45,397 nt of DNA from Paludibacteraceae bacterium. Lineage in GTDB: Bacteria > Bacteroidota > Bacteroidia > Bacteroidales > Paludibacteraceae. The translations under genes were made by a program, and so were the position numbers. The notes under the pieces are model-generated. The model saw nothing but the letters and a program-made list of their open reading frames with translations. It searched no databases and was not told the DNA's origin. The stretch lies in NCBI GenBank assembly GCA_024693065.1, contig JAILLP010000001.1, positions 1-45,397 of the forward strand. The letters are read 5' to 3'. Position 1 is the stretch's first letter. Each line of letters starts with the position of its first letter. This document shows positions 25,757 to 32,571 of the stretch, piece by piece.

Positions 25757-27142
25757 TTAATTTCCCGGTGCGTAGTCATATTCTCCCATGAAGAGGATCA
25801 GCCCCGTTTTGTTCTCGCGGATGGCGAAGGCGAACGGGTGGTCGCATGTCATCGTAAAGCGCTGCTGTACGATAGCTCCGCCAAGAGTTCCCACAATGGA
25901 GGTGACAGCCGCGGCTTCGGTACCTTCCTCATCCACGCTGATGAAGAAATCTTGACGAACTTGAGAGATATAGATAGGGAATTCCTCAACAGCATTAGGA
26001 TAGTCCTCAAATATATCTTTAATGCCTAGTCTAGGCAGTACATCCTTTTCTAGATCGTATCCTCCGTCGCTCTTGAATTTAGGCATGAATAGGTCTCCTT
26101 GCATGCTTCTGAAGGGGATGGAGTCCCATTGGATGGTAGGCCATACCTCGTCGAGGTCGTGGCCTTTCTTCGGTAGCACGACAATCATGCTGTAGGCGGC
26201 GCTTTCTGCCGATGCATTCTGGGATCCAGTGTTTTTGGACTCTTGCCCATAATCCAGCTTGATGGCTTGGAAATTATCCGTTTCCGAGTAATCCATATAC
26301 CTGTCATAGATACCCATGAATTCTGCGGAGTCCTTCTTGGTCGTTCCGTTGAATAACGCCTTGCCGACAGGGGTGAATTTCGTCACCCAGTTGCCTTTGA
26401 AATAGCAGGCATTGTTAATCACGAGTCTGGTGTCCGATGTTATATTTATTCCAAGGTTTTTGATGCAATCGTTGGTCATGAGTGCCGCCCAATGGTCGAT
26501 AGTATCTTTGGATCCTAGGGGATCGTTCTTGAAATCAAGGTTTCTGACAGTCGCATAGTAAGATTCCTTGGCGGTGTTCACGAAATTCTCCTTGGCCTTG
26601 GTACCCTCATTGACCCACAATGCGTTGGCGGTGTGGATATCCACGCTATCGACCCCCGAATTAAGGGAGAGATATAGTTTTTGGAAGAAGTTGTTCATGT
26701 CCGCCATCGCATTCTCTGATGTGAATCCCATGGCGTCAGTGATCTCCTTCGCTCCTTTTGCAGTAGCCCCGTTGGCGCAGAAACCCAAGGCGATGTTGAG
26801 GCTGACAGGAGAGAAGAAATGAACTGGTGTCGTGTCCAATTTGCGCATGAGGGCGAAACACTTCGAGCCAAACTCGTTGGTGCTCTTGATGTACTTCAGT
26901 TCCTGGTCGTTCACCTCGAGCGGAATAGGCGCGGCGAATGTCGGTGGCATGGTGTTCTCGGTCAGCGGCGTGTATTCCTGCTGAGGACTATTGCCGAAGG
27001 TGACGCTGTCCACTTGGCTGATGTCGAAGACGCTATATTCTCCGTTCTTCAGCCATACCTGCATGTTTTCCGGTGTGCCAGCGAAGGAGGCGAGGCAGCT
27101 CGCCAATGCTGCAAATCCTATGAGTAATGTTCTTTTTCCCAT
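25757..27142 (-). CDS. Serpin 5
   Basis: 461 residues, shortest of the signal-peptide members. Signal peptide ending CLASFA; motif MQVWLKNGE...SQVDSVTFG. Serpin motifs HFFSPVSLNIALGFCANGA, NNACYFKGNW, hinge DEEGTEAAAVTS, DHPFAFAIRENKTG. Predicted P1-P1' Gly-Gly (VGTLG|GA), small residues. The N-terminal ~65 residues (EYSVFDI, SPQQEYTPLTENTMPPTF) match serpin 6, whereas KENFV.TAKESYYATVRNL in the centre matches serpin 7. Helix A Cys (GSKCF) and pre-DHPF Cys are present. Confidence 0.92.
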   Translation of the reverse strand: MGKRTLLIGFAALASCLASFAGTPENMQVWLKNGEYSVFDISQVDSVTFGNSPQQEYTPLTENTMPPTFAAPIPLEVNDQELKYIKSTNEFGSKCFALMRKLDTTPVHFFSPVSLNIALGFCANGATAKGAKEITDAMGFTSENAMADMNNFFQKLYLSLNSGVDSVDIHTANALWVNEGTKAKENFVNTAKESYYATVRNLDFKNDPLGSKDTIDHWAALMTNDCIKNLGINITSDTRLVINNACYFKGNWVTKFTPVGKALFNGTTKKDSAEFMGIYDRYMDYSETDNFQAIKLDYGQESKNTGSQNASAESAAYSMIVVLPKKGHDLDEVWPTIQWDSIPFRSMQGDLFMPKFKSDGGYDLEKDVLPRLGIKDIFEDYPNAVEEFPIYISQVRQDFFISVDEEGTEAAAVTSIVGTLGGAIVQQRFTMTCDHPFAFAIRENKTGLILFMGEYDYAPGN

Positions 27143-27153
27143 GAAGCTTATAT

Positions 27154-27195
27154 TTAATTCTTAATTCTTAACTCTTAATTCTTAACTCTTAATTC
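27154..27195. repeat. Heptanucleotide repeat between serpins 6 and 5
   Basis: About six copies of the TTCTTAA/CTCTTAA heptamer fill most of the 46-bp spacer and run into the serpin 6 stop codon. Confidence 0.75.
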
Positions 27196-28610
27196 TCTGC
27201 CTTTGGCACAGAATTATATTCTCCCATGAAGAGGATCAGCCCCGTTCTGTTCTCGCGGATGGCGAAGGCGAACGGACGGTTGCAGTACATGTTGAAACTT
27301 CTTCCCGAACCACCCCATTGGGATGCCACGATAGAGGTGACCGCCGCGGCTTCTGTGCCTTCCTCGTTCACATTGATGAAATAGTCTTGCCGGACTTGGC
27401 TGATGAATATATTTTCCTCCAATACGGCATTGGGATATATTTCAAATATAGTTCTGATTCCCAAGTAGTCTTTAAGTAATCTTTCAAGATCGTATCCTCC
27501 GTTGGCTTTGAATGTAGGCATGTAGATGCTGCCGGTCATGCGTTCGAAGGGGATGGAGTCCCATTGGATGGACGGGAGCACTTCGTTCAGGTCATGCCCA
27601 CTTTTCGGCAATACGATGACCATGCTGTAGGCACTTGGGGTCTGGACATTTTGACTCCCCCATGTTGTTGAAGCCTTGTTCGCCTCCGTCCCGTAGTCCA
27701 ATTTGATCGCTTGGTAATATTCATCCTCTGAGTATTCCAATGTTTCGCCTTTAAGTGACATGTATTCTGTAGAGTCTGCCTCATGCGTTCCGTTGAATAA
27801 CGCCTTGCCGGCGGGGGTGAATCTCGTTACCCAGTTTCCTTTGAAATAACATGCGTTGTTAATCACGAGTCGGGTGTTTGAACCTATTTTTATTCCAAGT
27901 TTTTTGATGCAATCGTTGGTCATGAGTGCCGCCCAATGATCTATTGTGTCCTTTGAAGGTATGGGGTTTTCCCTGAAATCGAGTTTTCTGACGGTCGCAT
28001 AGTATTTCTCCTTTACGGTTTTTACAAGATTCATGTTGACGGGGCTTTGCTCGTCGAACCATAGGGCATCGACGGTTCTGATTGTCACGCTATCGACGTT
28101 GGAATTGAGGGAGAGGTATAATTTGTTGAAGAAATCGTTCATGCTGTCCAAGGCGTTCAGGGCATTCCCCGATGGGAAGCCCATCGCTTGGGCGATTTCT
28201 TTTATGCCCACAGTGTCAGCTCCGTTGGCGCAGATACCTAGGGCCATGTTGAGGCTGACAGGAGAGAAGAAATGGATGGGGAAAGGGTCACCATTTTCCT
28301 TCTTGTTTGTTCGAAGTCTCGCATAGCATTTTTTCCCGAACTCATTGGTACTTTTCACGTATGCCAGATTCTGCTCCGACAACTCCAACGGAATAGGGGC
28401 GGCGAACGTTGGTGGCATGGTGTTCTCGGTCAGCGGCGTGTATTCCTGCTGAGGACTTGTGCCGAAGGTGACGCTGTCCACCTGGTTGATGTCGAAGACG
28501 CTATATTCTCCGTTCTTCAGCCAGACCTGCATGTTTTCCGGTGTGCCGGCGAAGGAGGCGAGGCTGGTCGCCAACGCTGAAAATACTATGAGTAATGCCT
28601 TTTTTTTCAT
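27189..28610 (-). CDS. Serpin 6
   Basis: 473 residues. Signal peptide ending SLASFA; motif MQVWLKNGE...NQVDSVTFG. Serpin motifs HFFSPVSLNMALGICANGA, NNACYFKGNW, hinge NEEGTEAAAVTS, NRPFAFAIRENRTG. Predicted P1-P1' Trp-Gly (VASQW|GG), the only aromatic P1, suggesting a chymotrypsin-like target; if the register shifts, the Arg five residues on could act instead. Sister of serpin 4 in its centre and C-terminus (YNSVPKAEN in both). Only 46 bp from serpin 5, so probably co-transcribed with it. Confidence 0.92.
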   Translation of the reverse strand: MKKKALLIVFSALATSLASFAGTPENMQVWLKNGEYSVFDINQVDSVTFGTSPQQEYTPLTENTMPPTFAAPIPLELSEQNLAYVKSTNEFGKKCYARLRTNKKENGDPFPIHFFSPVSLNMALGICANGADTVGIKEIAQAMGFPSGNALNALDSMNDFFNKLYLSLNSNVDSVTIRTVDALWFDEQSPVNMNLVKTVKEKYYATVRKLDFRENPIPSKDTIDHWAALMTNDCIKKLGIKIGSNTRLVINNACYFKGNWVTRFTPAGKALFNGTHEADSTEYMSLKGETLEYSEDEYYQAIKLDYGTEANKASTTWGSQNVQTPSAYSMVIVLPKSGHDLNEVLPSIQWDSIPFERMTGSIYMPTFKANGGYDLERLLKDYLGIRTIFEIYPNAVLEENIFISQVRQDYFINVNEEGTEAAAVTSIVASQWGGSGRSFNMYCNRPFAFAIRENRTGLILFMGEYNSVPKAEN

Positions 28611-28641
28611 GAAAACTATATTAAACTTTTAATCAAAAATA

Positions 28642-29072
28642 TCCATGTTACGCCCTTTCAGGGCTCCTTTTGCTCACTCATTCATCGCACAGGGGTTGAC
28701 ACCCCTGCCTGGGGGATGTCGCCCCTAAGGGGCTTAGGGAGTGTGCATCATGTAAAGATACGCACTTCCCCTAGGGCGTTGCCCTAGGCTATATATGTTA
28801 CGCCCTTTCAGGGCTATATTGGCACCCTTCGTTTTGCGCACAGGGGTTGACACCCCTGCCTGGGGGATGCCGCCCCGTTGGGGCTTAGGGAGTGTGCGTC
28901 ATGTAAAGATACGCACTTCCCCTAGGGCGTTGCCCTAGGCTATATATGTTACGCCCCTTCAGGGCTATATTGGCACCCTTCGTTTTGTGGGGGGTGACAC
29001 CCCTGCCTGGAGGATGTCGCCCCGTTGGGGCTAGGGGTTTGCGCATCATGAAAAGATACGCACTTCCCTTAA
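28642..29072. repeat. Tandem array of a 151-bp hairpin-rich repeat, serpin 7-6 spacer
   Basis: Nearly three copies with a 151-bp period (CCTAGGGC blocks begin at 28770 and 28921; a partial copy precedes). Each unit carries up to five small inverted repeats: CCTAGGGC/GCCCTAGG, GCCC/GGGC, CAGGGGT/ACCCCTG, GCCCC/GGGGC and an arm pair around CATCATGTAAAGATA. The spacer holds no gene. Confidence 0.88.
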
Positions 29073-29103
29073 TTCAAAATTCTTAATTCAAAATTCTTAA
29101 TTC

Positions 29104-30507
29104 TTAATTATCCTCTGGTACCGAGTCAAATTCCCCGATGAAGAGGATCAGTCCAGTCCTTTTCTCGCGGATAGCGAAGACGAACGGGCGATTGCATCTC
29201 ATGATGGTAGGAGGAGTCATATCAGGCTCGCCACTACTCTCCGCATCCATTATGATGGAAGTGACAGCCGCCGCCTCGGTGCCGAACTCATCCACACTGA
29301 TATAAAAATCCTGACGGACTTGAGAAACGGATATTTTACCATCTATCTCCTCGTCCTCAATAGCGTTAGAGAATTCGTGGAAAATATTATTGATGCCTAA
29401 ATTCGGTAGGATTCTATCTATGTCATATCCATCTTTGCTTTTGAACTTAGGCATATACAAAGAGACCTTTTCATACTTGAAAGCTATGGAATCCCATTGG
29501 ATAGTAGGCAACACCTCGTTCAGGTCATGACCGCTCTTTGGCAATATGACGACCATGTCATAAGCGTTGTGGAAGAGTGTGGATTCCGATATGGTGCCGT
29601 AATCCAAGTTGACGGCCTGGTAGTTGCTTGTTTCCGCATAATTCTGATACTCGTCAATAATGCTCATGAATTTTGCCGTCTGCGTTCCCTCTTTCCCCTC
29701 GAATTCAGCTACCGAATCCTCTGCGAAAGGGGAGATCCATGCGCCTTTAAAGTAGCAAGCATTGTTGATTACAAGTCTCGTCAATTCCGATACTCTTATT
29801 TGGAGATCATCGATGCGATTGTTGGTCATGAGCGCCGCCCAATGGTCGATGGTGTCTTTGGATCCTAGGGGATCTCCTTCGAAATCAAGGTTTCTGACAG
29901 TTGCGTAGTAAGATTCCTTGGCGGTCTTCACGAAATTCTCCTTGGCCACGGAACTCTCGTTGATCCACAATGCGTTGGCGGTATGGACATCCACGCTGTC
30001 GACCCCCGAATTGATGGAGAGGTATAACTTATGGAAGAAATCATTCATGTCTTCCATAGCGTTCTCCGATTGGAAGCCCAATGCGTTGGCTATCTCTGTC
30101 GCCCCTCCCTTTGAAGCACCGTTGGCGCAGAAGCCCAGTGCGAAGTTGAGGCTAACAGGAGAGAAGAAATGAATTGGGAGATTAGTCCCGTCTTTCTTTT
30201 TTGTCTCACGCAATTTTGCGAAACATTTCAATCCGAACTCATTGTTTCGCTTAATATATGCTAACTCCTGAGCGTTCACCTCAAGCGGAATAGGCGCAGC
30301 GAATATCGGTGGCATGGTGTTCTCGGTCAGCAGGTTATGCTCCTGTTGCTGAGCCACGCCGAAGGTGACGCTATCCACTTGGCTGATGTCGAATACCCTT
30401 TGTTCACCGTTCTTCAGCCAGACCTGCATGTTGTCCGGTGTGCCGGCGAAGGAGGCGAGGCTGAGCGCCAACGCCGAAAAACTTATGAGTAATGTTCTTT
30501 TTTTCAT
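29104..30507 (-). CDS. Serpin 7
   Basis: 467 residues. Signal peptide ending SLASFA; motif MQVWLKNGE...SQVDSVTFG. Serpin motifs HFFSPVSLNFALGFCANGA, NNACYFKGAW, hinge DEFGTEAAAVTS (Phe at P16), NRPFVFAIREKRTG. Predicted P1-P1' Glu-Ser (IMDAE|SS), an acidic P1 that would fit a Glu-specific protease. Loop long: 30 residues from P15 to the residue before NRPF. The C-terminal signature differs slightly (LFIGEFD for LFMGEYD). Central segment shared with serpin 5. Confidence 0.92.
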   Translation of the reverse strand: MKKRTLLISFSALALSLASFAGTPDNMQVWLKNGEQRVFDISQVDSVTFGVAQQQEHNLLTENTMPPIFAAPIPLEVNAQELAYIKRNNEFGLKCFAKLRETKKKDGTNLPIHFFSPVSLNFALGFCANGASKGGATEIANALGFQSENAMEDMNDFFHKLYLSINSGVDSVDVHTANALWINESSVAKENFVKTAKESYYATVRNLDFEGDPLGSKDTIDHWAALMTNNRIDDLQIRVSELTRLVINNACYFKGAWISPFAEDSVAEFEGKEGTQTAKFMSIIDEYQNYAETSNYQAVNLDYGTISESTLFHNAYDMVVILPKSGHDLNEVLPTIQWDSIAFKYEKVSLYMPKFKSKDGYDIDRILPNLGINNIFHEFSNAIEDEEIDGKISVSQVRQDFYISVDEFGTEAAAVTSIIMDAESSGEPDMTPPTIMRCNRPFVFAIREKRTGLILFIGEFDSVPEDN

Positions 30508-30567
30508 AAAACTATATTTAATTCAAAATTCATAATTGAATACGTCGAGCTAACGTTTCAAAATCAT

Positions 30568-30696
30568 CCATGTTTCGCCCTTTTAGGGCTCCTTTTGCCC
30601 ACTCATTCATCACACAGGGGTTAACACCCCTGCCTGGGGGATGTCGCCCCGTTGGGGCTTAGGGAGTGCGCATCATGTAAAGATGCGCACTCCCTA
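30568..30696. repeat. Hairpin-rich intergenic repeat, serpin 8-7 spacer
   Basis: One partial unit of the 151-bp repeat without the CCTAGGGC part. It has CAGGGGT-taac-ACCCCTG, GCCCC-gtt-GGGGC and GGGAGTGCGCATC...GATGCGCACTCCC. The last stem is longer and fully paired here. Confidence 0.8.
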
Positions 30697-30715
30697 AACT
30701 CTTAATTCTTAATTC

Positions 30716-32101
30716 TTAATCCTCCTTAGACACCTCTTCCACCTCCGTCACCTTTCCCATGAAGAGCAGCATGCCGGTGGTCATTTCCCGGATGGCGAAA
30801 CCGAACGGGCGGTTGACGAACATTTCGGCCATATCCTCTGGAGGAACGGCACCGGTCATCCCGATGGATGTGACAGCGGCGGCCTCCGTTCCCTCCTCAT
30901 CCACCGCGACGTAGGAATCCTGCACGATTTGTGTCACCGAAGCAGGAGCATTGATGGCGTTAGGACAGCTTGAGAATATGTCTGTGATGCCAAATCCGGC
31001 CACTGTTTCATTTAGGTTAAGACTGCTGCGGATTCCGAATTTCGGGAAGCGGAGGAATACGTAGTTAGTGCTGAGTCGCAAGTCATTCCAGTCGACGGAA
31101 TTGAGCGTCGTGTCCAAGTCTTTGCCCTCCGCAGGCAAGACAATCACCATGCTGTAGGTACCCTTGCCGTTGTTGGATATCATGCGATCTGAAGGACCGT
31201 AGACGAGTTCCACCATTTGGTAATCATCTGTTTTCGCGTAGGAGTAATACGATAGCGATTGCATCATGTTGACGCTTTGGGTCTTACTTGGGGCGTTCCA
31301 GAACGTATCTTTCCTTGTCATGTTCTTTTCGATAGGGATCCTCCATTTGCCTTTGAAATAGCATGCGTTGTTGAGGACGAGGACGGTGGAATTGTCTATG
31401 AGGACACTTAGTTTCTTGATACAATCGTTGGTCATGAGCGCCGCCCATTTGTCTATGGTATCTTTTGCGGCATCAGGATCAGACTTGAAATCCAGGTGTC
31501 TGACCGTGGCGTAGTATTTCTCTTGAGCTGCCTTGAGGAAGTCGTCGTACACGGAAGCTCCCCAGACTGGCCATGCGGCGTTGTTCACGCTTAGGATGAC
31601 GCTGTCCACCTGTGAGTTGAGCGAGAGGATGACCTTGTTGAAGTAGTCGTTCATCTCCTCCAATTGTTTCTTCCCTTGGATGCCGAACGCGTCCGCTATC
31701 TCCTTGGCTCCCTTGTTGGTGGCTGCGTTGGCGCAAAAGCCCAAAGCGATTTGCAGGCTGATTGGGGAATAGAACGTGTTGGGGTTGGTACTGTCTATCT
31801 CGCAGACAGAGGCGAACGATTTCTTGGCGAATGTGTTGCCTGCGCGGACAAACTCCTTTTGCACGTCGGAAAGCATGAGGGCGGTCGGACTCTCAACCGT
31901 AGGGATGTAGGTCCAATCGCATAATGGTTTAAAATCAGGCGTTAAGCGTTCTCCGAAAGTGACACTGTCCACTTGATTGATGTCAAATACTTGTTGTTCT
32001 CCGTTTTTCAGCCATACTTGCATTCTGTTTGGTGTCTCGGCGAACGATGCCGCACAGAGCAATAAAGCTGAAAACCCTGTGATGATTTGCTTTTTTTTCA
32101 T
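30716..32101 (-). CDS. Serpin 8 (first gene of the array)
   Basis: 461 residues from the ATG at 32101 (MKKKQIITGF), chosen over a start at 32128 because AGGAGG lies 8 bases upstream of it. Signal peptide ending CAASFA; motif MQVWLKNGE...NQVDSVTFG. Serpin motifs FYSPISLQIALGFCANAA, NNACYFKGKW, hinge DEEGTEAAAVTS, NRPFGFAIREMTTG. Predicted P1-P1' Ala-Val (GMTGA|VPP), suggesting an elastase-like target. Most divergent signal-peptide member: NNAAWPVWGAS replaces the usual TANALW block, and both the helix A Cys and the Cys before NRPF are missing. The only array member with a clear promoter. Confidence 0.92.
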   Translation of the reverse strand: MKKKQIITGFSALLLCAASFAETPNRMQVWLKNGEQQVFDINQVDSVTFGERLTPDFKPLCDWTYIPTVESPTALMLSDVQKEFVRAGNTFAKKSFASVCEIDSTNPNTFYSPISLQIALGFCANAATNKGAKEIADAFGIQGKKQLEEMNDYFNKVILSLNSQVDSVILSVNNAAWPVWGASVYDDFLKAAQEKYYATVRHLDFKSDPDAAKDTIDKWAALMTNDCIKKLSVLIDNSTVLVLNNACYFKGKWRIPIEKNMTRKDTFWNAPSKTQSVNMMQSLSYYSYAKTDDYQMVELVYGPSDRMISNNGKGTYSMVIVLPAEGKDLDTTLNSVDWNDLRLSTNYVFLRFPKFGIRSSLNLNETVAGFGITDIFSSCPNAINAPASVTQIVQDSYVAVDEEGTEAAAVTSIGMTGAVPPEDMAEMFVNRPFGFAIREMTTGMLLFMGKVTEVEEVSKED

Positions 32102-32302
32102 GCGAAAACCTCCTATTATAGTAAACACTATAGTTTTTAATCAATAATGTTTTCCGGAATTAAAAAACCCTTATTGCAATTTGTTGTATAATAATTATAT
32201 AATAATGGTCGAATGTGTGTCTTTCTGTGCATTTTTCGCAGATCAGGCTAAGATGTCAGATCCGTTTTTTCATCCTAAATAATACACTCCACCTGTTTTT
32301 TG

Positions 32303-32333
32303 CAAATATACAAATGATCGCATTATTTTCAAA
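32303..32333 (-). promoter_or_regulatory. Bacteroides-type promoter of the serpin array
   Basis: Minus strand TTTG (32333-32330), 19 bp, TATATTTG (32310-32303). This fully matches the consensus. The leader to serpin 8 would be about 195 nt. No comparable promoter was seen in front of the other serpins. Confidence 0.8.
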
Positions 32334-32430
32334 GATATCATGTAAAAATGTTGTTATTTGCCAAAAAATACCCATAAATCCCCATTTTGGACACACTTAA
32401 AAAAAACTTTCAAAAACATAGTCGAAGATG

Positions 32431-32461
32431 TTTGGCGAAAATAATAAATTAGTTAAATTCG
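32431..32461 (+). promoter_or_regulatory. Promoter of tRNA-Leu and the downstream operon
   Basis: TTTG (32431-32434), 19 bp, TAAATTCG (32454-32461, one mismatch to TAnnTTTG). The predicted transcript start is within a few bases of the tRNA 5' end. Confidence 0.6.
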
Positions 32462-32471
32462 CGGGTGAAAT

Positions 32472-32554
32472 GCCCAAGTGGTGGAATGGTAGACACGCTA
32501 GTTTCAGGGACTAGTGGCCGTACGGCTGTATGAGTTCGAGTCTCATCTTGGGTA
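32472..32554 (+). tRNA. tRNA-Leu (anticodon CAG)
   Basis: 83 nt, class II tRNA. Acceptor GCCCAAG pairs with CTTGGGT (G1-T72 wobble), discriminator A. Anticodon stem CTAGT/ACTAG with loop TTCAGGG gives CAG, reading CUG Leu codons. A long variable arm (GGCCGTACGGCT region) and T-loop GTTCGAGTC are present. CCA is not encoded. The 3' end is 17 nt before the ATG of the next gene. Confidence 0.95.
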
Positions 32555-32571
32555 CAAAAATTTATCGAGAG

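Noticed and set aside
28642-29072. CRISPR-like appearance of regular repeats
   Set aside because: The whole 151-bp unit repeats, spacers included, and the units are made of small palindromes. No unique spacers and no cas genes.
32472-32554. tRNA-Leu as integration site of a mobile element
   Set aside because: No integrase and no repeated tRNA 3' fragment seen nearby; the downstream genes look like a normal operon.
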